A stretch of DNA of 64,000 nucleotides from Planctomycetaceae bacterium (GTDB taxonomy: Bacteria; Planctomycetota; Planctomycetia; Pirellulales; Pirellulaceae): assembly GCA_021298315.1 (NCBI GenBank), contig JAJTFC010000009.1:53124-117123 (forward strand). Reading direction: 5' to 3'. The translations under genes and the position numbers were made by a program. Below, one piece after another: positions 1 through 8,123 of this stretch (its first letter is position 1; every line of letters begins with the position of its first letter). A model generated the notes under the pieces. It worked only from the letters and a program-made list of their open reading frames with translations, had not been told where the DNA came from and made no database searches.

Positions 1-957
1 TACAAGTCGATTCGGCACGCGTTGCAAGCGTCGATCGATGCGATTGGCAAAGTAAACCTACTTGCCGCTAGGGATGCCTTTGGAGATGTAGGTCGAGAGA
101 CCAAGACTCCCAGCGAAAAGCAGCGCACTGATGGAACTGCATCGATCGTGGCTGCAGCAAGCTCGCGGGCTGAGCAAGGCCTACGAGTCATCGAGGAGTC
201 TTGCAAGGTCCTACTGCCTAGCGTCTCGACACAGATCGAGCAACTTCGGTACCGTGTTTACGATCTGAATGCAGCCTTGCAGTTGGCCTGCCAGCGAGAC
301 CTGGCATTTTTGCGCAACGCGAAACTCTATGTACTCGTCGATTGCAAGCTGTCAGTCGATTCGTTTCGCAAGCGGGTCGCGGACATTGCAGACGCCGGGG
401 TTGATTTGATCCAGGTTCGGGACAAGCAGGCCGATCCTATTGGTATTCTCCAATACGTCCAAGTTGCCCTCGATGTGCTTGACGATTCGAAGACTCGACT
501 TGTGATCAATGACCGGGTGGACATCGCCGCGACAACGAACGTTGCCGGGGTACATGTAGGGCAAGAGGATCTTTCGGTAAACGCCTCTCGACGCCTTTTG
601 CAACCATGGCAGTGCTTGGGGCTCTCGACCCACAATCTCGATCAGGTACGCTCGGGCGTTGACCTGGGTGTCGATTACATTGGATGCGGGCCAACTTTTC
701 CCTCGACGACCAAATCCTTTGAAAGTTTTTCGGGCATCGATTTTCTTTCGTCGGCTGCTCAGTGGCTCCGAGAAAATGCTCCAGAGTTGCCAGCATATGC
801 GATAGGCGGGATCGATGCACAAAAGCTTCCAGAGGTTTTGCAAGCGGGTTTTTCGAGAATTGCTGTGGGGGGCTGTGTTTGGAACGCCCAAAATCCAGCA
901 AATGCCGCAGGAGAGCTTCGCGAAATGCTCGAAAAAGGTCCGTCGCCTGCGATTTGA
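1..957 (+). CDS. thiE: Thiamine-phosphate synthase, 5' end outside window
   Basis: Couples HMP-pyrophosphate and thiazole phosphate to give thiamine monophosphate in the cytoplasm. The reading frame is open back to base 1, and the first candidate start in the track is a TTG at 22, so the gene most likely begins upstream. The C-terminal half is the TIM-barrel synthase: QVRDK, VINDRVDIA, GVHVGQEDL, GLSTH, DYIGCGPTFPS and the phosphate-binding AIGGI follow in the family order. The N-terminal ~100 residues, with SRAEQGLRVIEE, form an extra helical domain typical of the long ThiE proteins of planctomycetes (ThiD2-like, from memory). No TPP riboswitch can be assessed because the 5' region is missing. 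The next gene, cysK, lies 140 bp downstream and is not obviously co-transcribed. Confidence 0.93.
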   Translation, partial: YKSIRHALQASIDAIGKVNLLAARDAFGDVGRETKTPSEKQRTDGTASIVAAASSRAEQGLRVIEESCKVLLPSVSTQIEQLRYRVYDLNAALQLACQRDLAFLRNAKLYVLVDCKLSVDSFRKRVADIADAGVDLIQVRDKQADPIGILQYVQVALDVLDDSKTRLVINDRVDIAATTNVAGVHVGQEDLSVNASRRLLQPWQCLGLSTHNLDQVRSGVDLGVDYIGCGPTFPSTTKSFESFSGIDFLSSAAQWLRENAPELPAYAIGGIDAQKLPEVLQAGFSRIAVGGCVWNAQNPANAAGELREMLEKGPSPAI

Positions 958-1032
958 AACCCTCTTTTCGATCGATCTCGGGTATCAAACCGAGGTGGGC
1001 TCAGCACGCCAAACCGAGTACACTAAGGAGGC

Positions 1033-1050
1033 GCAGTCGGCCGCGACTGC
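1033..1050. other. Short perfect hairpin between thiE and cysK
   Basis: GCAGTCG and CGACTGC form a 7-bp perfect stem around a 4-nt loop. No T-run follows, so it is not a convincing intrinsic terminator. It may be an RNA structure in the cysK leader. Confidence 0.3.
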
Positions 1051-1077
1051 GGACCTAATTTCGTACATCCTGTAACC

Positions 1078-1091
1078 CTAGATGGATCTAG
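1078..1091. promoter_or_regulatory. Palindrome immediately upstream of cysK
   Basis: CTAGATGGATCTAG is a perfect 6+2+6 dyad ending 6 bp before the cysK ATG. It occupies the place where a ribosome-binding site would normally lie, and no Shine-Dalgarno sequence is visible there. It could be an operator or a leader hairpin. It could also be chance, since a 12-position match is not rare genome-wide. Confidence 0.25.
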
Positions 1092-1097
1092 TTAGCT

Positions 1098-2036
1098 ATG
1101 CCGCTCGGAAGAACCTTCAACAACGTCGTCGAAACTGTTGGCAACACCCCTATGATCCGCATCAACCGCTTGCTCGGTCCCGATGCAGCAACGGTGTTTG
1201 CCAAGTGCGAGTTCTTCAATCCGCTCAAGAGCGTTAAGGATCGGATCGGACTGGCGATGATCGAAGATGCGGAGGCCAATGGCCGCATCCACAAAGACAC
1301 CCATATCATCGAACCGACCAGCGGCAATACAGGAATCGCATTAGCCTTTGTTTGTGCAGCCAAGGGATATCGACTGACACTGACGATGCCCGAATCGATG
1401 TCGATCGAAAGGCGAGCGCTTTTGAAAGCCTTGGGGGCAAGTTTGGTTTTGACCCCTGCGGCCGAAGGCATGCGAGGAGCGATTGCCAAAGCCAACGAGT
1501 TGGTCGCTGCCGACAAGAGCGGATGGATGCCCCAACAGTTCGAGAATCCCGCTAACCCTGCAATCCACGAACGAACCACTGGTCCAGAAATTTGGGCCGA
1601 CACCGCAGGCAGCATCGATGCGATCGTCGCTGGGGTTGGGACCGGGGGAACGATCACCGGTGTGGCTCGCTACATCAAGAAGCTCAATCCGAACTTCAAA
1701 GCCATCGCAGTCGAGCCTAAGCAGTCTCCTGTGATCAGTGGCGGTCAACCCGGTAAACACCGCATCCAAGGTATCGGTGCTGGATTTGTACCAAAGAATC
1801 TAGATACTTCGTTGATCGATGAAGTCATTCAGGTCGACGATGAACATGCCTTTGAGTGGGGCCGTAAGCTTCATCGTCAAGAAGGGATCATGGCGGGAAT
1901 CAGCAGCGGTGCGAATATGTGTGCGGCTGCTGAGTTAGCATCGCGGCCTGAATGGAAAGGAAAGCGAATCGTAACGATCATGTGCAGCTTGGGCGAGCGT
2001 TACCTTTCGACTCCACTGTTTGCCGACGCAAGCTGA
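1098..2036 (+). CDS. cysK: Cysteine synthase A (O-acetylserine sulfhydrylase)
   Basis: PLP enzyme that makes L-cysteine from O-acetylserine and sulfide in the cytoplasm. At 312 aa it has the usual CysK length. The PLP lysine is K47 in SVKDR, followed by the substrate loop [10 protein letters not shown], the phosphate-binding GTGGTITG and the C-terminal SSGAN. The ATG at 1098 gives the family-typical N-terminus with VGNTPMIRI at residues 14-22. No cysE or sulfate-reduction gene is adjacent. A perfect palindrome lies just before the start codon. A cystathionine beta-synthase-like role is less likely because no extra CBS or heme domain is present. Confidence 0.95.
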   Translation: MPLGRTFNNVVETVGNTPMIRINRLLGPDAATVFAKCEFFNPLKSVKDRIGLAMIEDAEANGRIHKDTHIIEPTSGNTGIALAFVCAAKGYRLTLTMPESMSIERRALLKALGASLVLTPAAEGMRGAIAKANELVAADKSGWMPQQFENPANPAIHERTTGPEIWADTAGSIDAIVAGVGTGGTITGVARYIKKLNPNFKAIAVEPKQSPVISGGQPGKHRIQGIGAGFVPKNLDTSLIDEVIQVDDEHAFEWGRKLHRQEGIMAGISSGANMCAAAELASRPEWKGKRIVTIMCSLGERYLSTPLFADAS

Positions 2037-2088
2037 CGCGTCCTATCGATTCGAGTTACCACGACCACTTCCATAAAAGACACATCGC

Positions 2089-3162
2089 ATGAAAAGACTA
2101 CCCCCGATGCAGCGACGTCAGTTCCTCGCAGGGGCGATTGCCGGCGGACTCTTCCTGGGGACATCGCCAAAATGGACCGGCGAAGTTTTCGGATCGGGGC
2201 CAATGGTTCCAGACCGTAACCCCAAGTGGGAAGCCGCCACCCGACGAGGGCTCGATTTCTTGGCACGCACCCAGTCCTCCCGGGGCCAATGGAATACGCC
2301 TCCCTATCCGGTCGCTGTAACGGCTTTGGCAGGCCTGGCTCTTTTGTGCAGTGGTTCGACGGTCACCCAAGGCCCCTACTCCAAGCAGATCGCTCGTACG
2401 ACCGATTATCTTTTGTCGCAGTCCCGCAAAAATGGACTTATCGGTGACCCTCAAAACGATCAACGCTATACCTACGGGCATGGCTTTTCGATGCTCTTTC
2501 TATCGCAGGTTCTCGGCGAAGAGGGGTTGCAAGACAGGCGCGATGATCTGGTCGAAGTGCTCGATCGAGCGGTCGCTTTTTGCGGTAAAGCACAAACACC
2601 CGCTGGGGGCTGGGGCTATGTCAGCGCCAAAGATGGCCAGGATTACGACGAAGGCTCCACGACAATCACCCAGGTTCAGGGATTGAGAGGCTGCCGAAAC
2701 GCAGGCATCAGCGTTCCGGGTGAGATCATCGAATCGGCCAAACGATATATCTACTCCTGCCAGAATCCCGACGGTGGAATCAGTTACTCTAGCCAGCAAA
2801 TGGGTAGCTCTAGACCTGCGATCACCGCAGCATCCCTAGCCGCTTTGTACAACGCCGGAGATTACGGGAACACCAAGGTTCCAGAGATGCTTACCTATAG
2901 CCGAAAGGAACTTTACGACGTCAAGAAGGTCGATGATGCCTTTGGCCATTGGCACTACACCTATCTGTACTATAGCCAAGTTGTCTATCGCCAAGGCGAC
3001 GAAGAGTGGTTGCCGTTTAGGGATCGGCTCTATTCAAATATTGAGAACGATCAAGGCCCAGAGGGAGCTTGGGAGGGCCAGATCCACAACGTCTATATCT
3101 CCGCATGCAACTTGATCATGCTGCAACTGGATCTGGGATACTTACCGATATTCCAGCGCTAA
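2089..3162 (+). CDS. Tat-exported prenyltransferase/squalene-oxidase-repeat protein
   Basis: 357-aa protein that begins with a twin-arginine-type signal (RRQFLAG, residues 9-15, then a hydrophobic stretch), so it is probably exported folded. The mature part consists of repeated alpha-alpha units like those of terpene cyclases and prenyltransferase beta subunits: WEAATRRGLDFLARTQ, GGWGYVS and CQNPDGGISY are recognisable repeat cores. Planctomycetes carry many such proteins, usually without a demonstrated enzymatic role. The acidic DxDD motif of squalene-hopene cyclases is not evident, so hopanoid synthesis should not be assumed. Its last 21 bp overlap the 3' end of the convergent miaA. Confidence 0.8.
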   Translation: MKRLPPMQRRQFLAGAIAGGLFLGTSPKWTGEVFGSGPMVPDRNPKWEAATRRGLDFLARTQSSRGQWNTPPYPVAVTALAGLALLCSGSTVTQGPYSKQIARTTDYLLSQSRKNGLIGDPQNDQRYTYGHGFSMLFLSQVLGEEGLQDRRDDLVEVLDRAVAFCGKAQTPAGGWGYVSAKDGQDYDEGSTTITQVQGLRGCRNAGISVPGEIIESAKRYIYSCQNPDGGISYSSQQMGSSRPAITAASLAALYNAGDYGNTKVPEMLTYSRKELYDVKKVDDAFGHWHYTYLYYSQVVYRQGDEEWLPFRDRLYSNIENDQGPEGAWEGQIHNVYISACNLIMLQLDLGYLPIFQR

Positions 3163-3780
3163 GAGGATTTGCTCTGCAACGCTCCGTGGCTCTAGCGATT
3201 CATTCATATCGATGCGTCGCAAGCCTGGCATGGATCGAAACCATATCTCTTGACGGCGGACAAACTGTCGAGTGTGAGCGGCGATTTTGTCCTTCATTTC
3301 CCTCCAAGAGATAGCTCCTGCGAGATGTTCGAGCGGTTCTTTGTACCCGACTGCTTGGGATGCCGTTCGGCCCAGGTTGCCAAACCGCTCCTTAAGTTCC
3401 TTGACCTCTTCGACGAGCCCTTGTTCGAGCATCTGCTCGACACGGGTTTCCACACGGCGATGCAAAGTGGGGCGATCCCAACCAAGAACGAAAGCTTGGC
3501 TGTTGTTGGGAACAACGAAACGTTCGAACTGTGTTTGCCAGTGGCTAAAGGGTTTGCCAGTGATTTTGGAGACTTCCAGCGCTCGGATCATACGCCGGGT
3601 GTCACCCGGTAAGATGCGATGTGCTGAGAGAGGATCGACTTGTTGAAGTCGCTCGTAAAGGGCCTGTGTGCCGACGGATTGAACTTCTTGTTCGACCGAG
3701 TTGCGGAAATCCCAATCTGCCGGTGGGCCTTGAAAGAACCCACAAATGAGTGATTTCAGATACAACGGTGTACCACCCAC
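3142..3780 (-). pseudogene. miaA: miaA, C-terminal fragment
   Basis: C-terminal two thirds of tRNA dimethylallyltransferase, which adds the isopentenyl group to A37 of tRNAs reading UNN codons. The frame runs upstream of the listed start through [19 protein letters not shown], the conserved segment that follows the family's FSVxxY region. Further conserved landmarks are RMIRALEV and the C-terminal ARRQ-like TRQFVRRQEIWFR. It is out of frame with the N-terminal piece at 3756-4058. About 23-24 residues, normally between HHLIDI and RGKxP, are absent, so roughly 70 nt are missing. The product cannot be a normal enzyme unless the lesion is a sequence error. Confidence 0.85.
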
Positions 3781-4058
3781 GAGAACTGGCTGCTTGCCTC
3801 GATCCTGATATCGATCAGGTGATGGGTGACTTGTTGACGGATTTGGGGGCTGGGTTTGGCGGTTCCTATGTCCATGCCTCGGTAGATAGCCATCGAGTCG
3901 ACCGAGATGATTTCGACAAGCGATGATTTTTTCGCCAGGGCATCGGCAAGCTCGACGGCGATTTGGGTTTTCCCCGATGCTGTTGGCCCTGTCAAATACA
4001 AGACATTATCCAGCGGAGGGATGATCCAGTCGGTCGGGAATTTTGATGGAGTTGGCAT
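3756..4058 (-). pseudogene. miaA: miaA, N-terminal fragment
   Basis: N-terminal part of tRNA dimethylallyltransferase. It carries the P-loop GPTASGKT, the substrate-binding [20 protein letters not shown] and HHLIDI. After HHLIDI the frame reads unrelated residues ending in VVHRCI and a stop. The same nucleotides read one frame over give [12 protein letters not shown], the start of the C-terminal fragment. Together the two pieces give about 310 aa, the family size minus the missing block. Upstream of the start, 4059-4219 is the divergent spacer to hisE. Confidence 0.85.
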
Positions 4059-4219
4059 CTGCGTATGGATCTTCCCTGCGACGCACCAGGCGTGGATCGA
4101 AAGAGTGGATTTCCCTTTAGTTTAGTGGTCTGGCAACCACTTGGAATCGACAAAAGCCTGCATAATGCCTAGGATGCTCGCTTTATTGCCCGATTGTATC
4201 ATTTGACCTCCACTGCATT

Positions 4220-4561
4220 ATGTCCACTGATGTTCTTGATCGGTTGATGTCCCAATTGCACCAGCGGGCCATCGATTTGCCAGAGGGTTCCTACACGACC
4301 AAGCTGATCCGCGGCGGCTTGAGCAAGATGGGGGGCAAAGTCGCCGAAGAGGTTTTTGAACTCATCGACTCTGCACGCGAGCAAGGGCAAAGCGGGCGCG
4401 AGCACACGATCCGAGAAGCTTGCGATGTGCTCTATCACCTCTGGGTCGTCTTAGCCACCCGTCAGATCACCGTCGATGAACTGCGAGCCGAACTCGAGCG
4501 TCGCGAAGGTGTATCGGGGATCGTAGAAAAACAGAATCGTCACAAGGAGCAAGGACAATGA
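4220..4561 (+). CDS. hisE: Phosphoribosyl-ATP pyrophosphatase
   Basis: Second step of histidine biosynthesis: hydrolyses PR-ATP to PR-AMP and pyrophosphate. The protein is 113 aa, the single-domain size, not fused to HisI. The all-alpha MazG-like fold shows in GSYTTKLI, KVAEEVFELI and REACDVLYHLWVVL, where the acidic residues bind Mg2+. The ATG at 4220 gives the family start. The gene overlaps hisG by ATGA (4558-4561), indicating translational coupling of the first two pathway enzymes. hisD lies 50 kb away in the window, so the pathway is dispersed. Confidence 0.93.
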   Translation: MSTDVLDRLMSQLHQRAIDLPEGSYTTKLIRGGLSKMGGKVAEEVFELIDSAREQGQSGREHTIREACDVLYHLWVVLATRQITVDELRAELERREGVSGIVEKQNRHKEQGQ

Positions 4562-5448
4562 GTTTAAGCGACAACATGCTGAGGATTGGTGTACCGAGCA
4601 AAGGTCGGCTTAGCGAGCTTGCTACGGAGCTTTTGCTCCAAGCGGGATTGAGTTTTCGTCGTCAAGAACGAGCTTTATTCGCGCGAGTCAGTGGACTGTC
4701 GGCGGATATTACCTTTCTCAGAACCGACGATATCCCAACCTTGTGTGCCGAAGGTGCGATCGATTTGGGGATCACCGGAAGCGATTTGGTCGAGGAAGCT
4801 CAAGTCGACATCGATGTCCGAATGAAACTCGGAGTAGGCCGTTGCAAATTGGCCGTGTGTGTTCCTTTGCATGGCAACATTCAATCCGCAGCCGACTTGG
4901 CCGGAAGGCGGGTCGCGACAAGTTTCCCTAGGACGACCCAGCGGTATTTGGAAAAGCACACCGGCGATTCCAAATCGGTGCATTTGGTCGAACTCAATGG
5001 CTCGGTCGAGATCATGATATCGCTGGGCGTTGCCGACGCGATTGTCGATTTGGTCGAGACAGGCAGTACGCTTGCGGCCAACCAACTCAGGATCTTGGAT
5101 ATTATCGGAGAATATGAGACGGTTCTGATCCAGAGTCCCAAGTGCCGTGATCAAGCCACTGCGGATCGCATTGTCAGAAGGCTCGAGGGAGTTGTCATCG
5201 CCCGCGATTACTCGTTGCTCGAGTACAACATCCCACGATCCAAGTTAGCTGTAGCTGAGTCGATCACACCTGGATTTACCTCACCGACGGTCAACAGTTT
5301 GGAGGATCCCAACTGGTGCGCCGTTCGTGCGATGGTCAAGCGCAAGGAGGTCATCACGATCATGGAACGGCTTGAGCAGATCGGGGCGATTGCGATTTTG
5401 GAGTTTTCGATCAACAACTGCCGCCTCGACCAAAGTCCAGGCGGCTGA
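4558..5448 (+). CDS. hisG: ATP phosphoribosyltransferase, long form
   Basis: First committed step of histidine biosynthesis, joining ATP and PRPP. At 296 aa it is the long, HisZ-independent form. The periplasmic-binding-protein-like catalytic domain includes RIGVPSKGRLSE, LRTDDIPTLCAEGAIDLGITG and the PRPP loop VDLVETGSTL. The C-terminal ~75 residues, beginning near NIPRSKL, are the ACT-like regulatory domain that senses histidine (family knowledge). The start overlaps the hisE stop, and a GGAG-like stretch (AAGGAGCAAGGACA) precedes the ATG. Feedback inhibition by histidine is expected from the domain layout. Confidence 0.95.
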   Translation: MSLSDNMLRIGVPSKGRLSELATELLLQAGLSFRRQERALFARVSGLSADITFLRTDDIPTLCAEGAIDLGITGSDLVEEAQVDIDVRMKLGVGRCKLAVCVPLHGNIQSAADLAGRRVATSFPRTTQRYLEKHTGDSKSVHLVELNGSVEIMISLGVADAIVDLVETGSTLAANQLRILDIIGEYETVLIQSPKCRDQATADRIVRRLEGVVIARDYSLLEYNIPRSKLAVAESITPGFTSPTVNSLEDPNWCAVRAMVKRKEVITIMERLEQIGAIAILEFSINNCRLDQSPGG

Positions 5449-5482
5449 GGCTTTTCGAATTGCTGATTGCTCTGCTTTTAGA

Positions 5483-7435
5483 TCATTCGGAGCGGAGCGG
5501 GCTAGGTGCAAGCCCAGGGGTTTTGAAGAAGGTCGGGATCGCTTCGCTTGCATCGAATGACAAAACGCGTGATTGACCAACGAAGTACGTGTGATCTTGA
5601 TCGACAAGCAGATTGTAGGTCACTGCTGCATCGGCTTGCTTGAGCGATTTGATGGTTGAAAAACCGCTAGCCGTTCGCATCGACATCCCTTCTTGAAGAT
5701 CCTTCGTCTTGATCCAACCCTTGCCGATGATCCACCATCGGTGTCCGAGCGTGGCGCGGATGGTCTCGTTGTTTTCGAACACAATATCGTAAGTGCGGGC
5801 CGGAGGACGAACGGTGGTTCGCAGCACCGGTCGCATTTGGATTTCGCCAGACTCGATGTTCTGCGCTACGACCAGATCACCCACCCGAATGGTTTCGATC
5901 GGTCGCAAGCCCGATTGAGTTTGGATCGGAGTCCCTGCAACCAGACAGCTAAACACCGTTCGTAATGCTGGGTACTTCTCCACGGGATCGGCAAGAACAA
6001 ACGTTTTTTTAGCTTCGACGTACGCGACCGAAGTGTCCTCGTAATAGGAGTAGTCCATGGTTTTCTCGCCAGAGACATACAGCTCCTCGTATTGGTCCCA
6101 CCACTCCCACCATGGCTTGGGTTCGTCACCGAGTTGTTTTTTGGTCACGGCCCTCAGAACGGTTGTAAGACGGGATTGAAGCTCTCGAATCTCGCCATTG
6201 GTTCGATCCACCAAAGCTTGTGATTCTTTAGCGACCCGGAGGCTCTCGTTTTCAGCGATCGACTTTGCAACTTGGTTCTTGACTAGACCTGACTCTCGAA
6301 CAGGCTCCCGATTACGTAGGGTTCTGAGTCTCGAAGCCAACACATGGCTCACTGCGGTTGAATTGGTGTTGTTTCCAGAAAGCCTTCGTTGAAACTGGTC
6401 GATGTCGTACTTACGCCTCATTTCGCGGATCTGGAGAATCTGCAATTTCATGGCGCCATTTCCACCTGTAGACACGTTATGGGTCATTTGGAATTCGCTA
6501 GACATCAAGTCTAGAAAATCAGGGACGAAGAATCCCAAGGGGTACTTGCCCAGGCTTTCGATTGCAGCTTGTCCAAGCTCGCTAGTCGGATCGGCAATCG
6601 CTAGATTCGCGAGCAGGAAACAGGCTTCGGCGGTATGAAATCGTTCGATAGCACCGACAAGATGCAAGGCGGCATCGGGGCTTACGTTTCCAATCGCGAC
6701 CCCCATGGCTGGAAGTACGCCAGGATCGTCAACCTCTTTGAGTTGCCGGATTGCCTTCAAACGCTTTTTGGAATCTTGTCCTTCGATCGATGATACCCAA
6801 TCGCGAACCTTCGGTATCCAGTTCTTGAGCGCTTCATAGTCAGCTTTTGCCTTGAACTGGATGGAAGCAATTTCTTCCGGGCTCAACCAACGATTGTCAT
6901 GATAGACATAACGGAGAGCGTCTCGAGCCTCTTGGTCGCTAGGGTTTTGCTCGAGAACAGCAAACCAGTGCGCTCTGGCTTGGAGTTCCAAGTTGCGATT
7001 TCCGCACCATCGTGCAATTTTTCGATGGCTTTCAAGGTCTAAGACGCCCTCGCCCCGTTCCTTTATGTATTTTGCGTGATCCGTACTTTGCATCCCGGGG
7101 GCCAGATCCCCGACTGGAATCCAGGTGTCCGCAAATTCAATCTGTCCTGAATGCCATCGGAAGAGTTTAGGGCCAGATTCCACGCCCGCGTCGATGGCTT
7201 GTTTCTCGTCTAACAAGATCCATTTGGAAAGCTCTCTTGAGCGATCGTGCAGTTTGCCTTCGGATTCCTCGTGAAGAATCAGCAGCAGAGGATCCTTTGA
7301 GGCGATTTCCCCCTTTTTGTTGCTAGGATCCTGAGCTTTCCCCAGGGACACCAACGACAGGAACGCAAAAGTCCAATAAACCGAACGTTTCAGCAACCGA
7401 CCCCGAGCTTGCAGAGGCAAACCGAACCTTGGCAT
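5483..7435 (-). CDS. Secreted protein with C-terminal Hint domain
   Basis: 650 aa. An N-terminal hydrophobic segment after KRSVYW suggests export by Sec. The middle, about residues 100-480, is helical and HEAT/TPR-like, with no catalytic motif that I recognise. From about residue 495 a Hint (Hedgehog/intein) module begins at CLVAGTPIQTQSGLRPIETI, continues with VGDLVVAQ and GHRWWIIGKGWI and reaches YNLLVDQDHTYFVG. This module normally catalyses autoproteolysis through the leading Cys. The usual terminal His-Asn is not evident: the sequence reads VLSFDASEA and continues about 20 residues. Splicing is therefore unlikely, but N-terminal cleavage at the Cys remains possible. No toxin domain follows, so calling it a polymorphic toxin would be speculative. 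Confidence 0.75.
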   Translation of the reverse strand: MPRFGLPLQARGRLLKRSVYWTFAFLSLVSLGKAQDPSNKKGEIASKDPLLLILHEESEGKLHDRSRELSKWILLDEKQAIDAGVESGPKLFRWHSGQIEFADTWIPVGDLAPGMQSTDHAKYIKERGEGVLDLESHRKIARWCGNRNLELQARAHWFAVLEQNPSDQEARDALRYVYHDNRWLSPEEIASIQFKAKADYEALKNWIPKVRDWVSSIEGQDSKKRLKAIRQLKEVDDPGVLPAMGVAIGNVSPDAALHLVGAIERFHTAEACFLLANLAIADPTSELGQAAIESLGKYPLGFFVPDFLDLMSSEFQMTHNVSTGGNGAMKLQILQIREMRRKYDIDQFQRRLSGNNTNSTAVSHVLASRLRTLRNREPVRESGLVKNQVAKSIAENESLRVAKESQALVDRTNGEIRELQSRLTTVLRAVTKKQLGDEPKPWWEWWDQYEELYVSGEKTMDYSYYEDTSVAYVEAKKTFVLADPVEKYPALRTVFSCLVAGTPIQTQSGLRPIETIRVGDLVVAQNIESGEIQMRPVLRTTVRPPARTYDIVFENNETIRATLGHRWWIIGKGWIKTKDLQEGMSMRTASGFSTIKSLKQADAAVTYNLLVDQDHTYFVGQSRVLSFDASEAIPTFFKTPGLAPSPLRSE

Positions 7436-7649
7436 AACACACCTCGCCTAACTAAAGGCACTAGCGAAGGAAGCAAAAACAAACACGATGGTCTTGATCC
7501 ACAAGCAGATCCCGTTTTTCGGCCCTGGGACGATTTTTGAGCCTCAATACCGTTCGAACTGCACTTTCGTTATGGAATTCCTGCCAAACAGTCTATCAAA
7601 AGTCTATCCAAAACGATGTCTGTAATCAAATTTTAATAGTCCATCGGCC

Positions 7650-7892
7650 ATTATCGTGGCTGGCAATTCATACCGCTGGTTCTTTTCGTACTCGTACTCG
7701 TACTCAGTGAAACGGTACTCGTACTCGAAGAGAAGTATTGGGATTTCGTTGACAAGCGGGCAAAATACCGGGGTTCCAGCTTCCCTGAAAGGGTGATCGA
7801 CTTGAATCGATTCAGGCGTTTTCGAGTACGAGTACCGCGAGGCTGAGTACGAGAAAGCCGAGCATCTACCCACGAAAATACCTGAAGGACCA
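7650..7892. repeat. TACTCG-type dispersed repeat, copy A (longest)
   Basis: Non-coding element with two halves, each carrying tandem TACTCG hexamers (CTCGTACTCGTACTC near 7689) or the complement (GAGTACGAGTACC near 7823). Opposed arms could pair as a long hairpin. The right half (7791-7892) is nearly identical, inverted, to 21172-21283. The left half (7650-7779) resembles, inverted, 48968-49070, including TTATCGTGGCTG and AATACCGGGGTTCCAG. The ORFs called here are artefacts of the repeat. The rest of the gap 7436-8123 holds no gene that I can support. Confidence 0.75.
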
Positions 7893-8123
7893 TTTTAATT
7901 CCCACCTACTCTTAAGAGCTTGTTCTTGTGATGTCGGTTCGCATCGCTTACGTTATAAAGAAACTAGGGGATTCTGAGCGGTTTTATGCCTACGAGTTCC
8001 CTTGGAAAACGATTGAACGGGTATCGGTGCAACCCAAGCTGCACGGTTTCATTTTTCAACGCGTGCTAGGATCGAATCGATTTCCTTTCTTCAATCCGCC
8101 TCCAAGGGGGGCAAACCACGGCG

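Noticed and set aside
7604-7905. EYEYEY-type ORFs on the minus strand
   Set aside because: Same reason: translation of the TACTCG repeat copy A.
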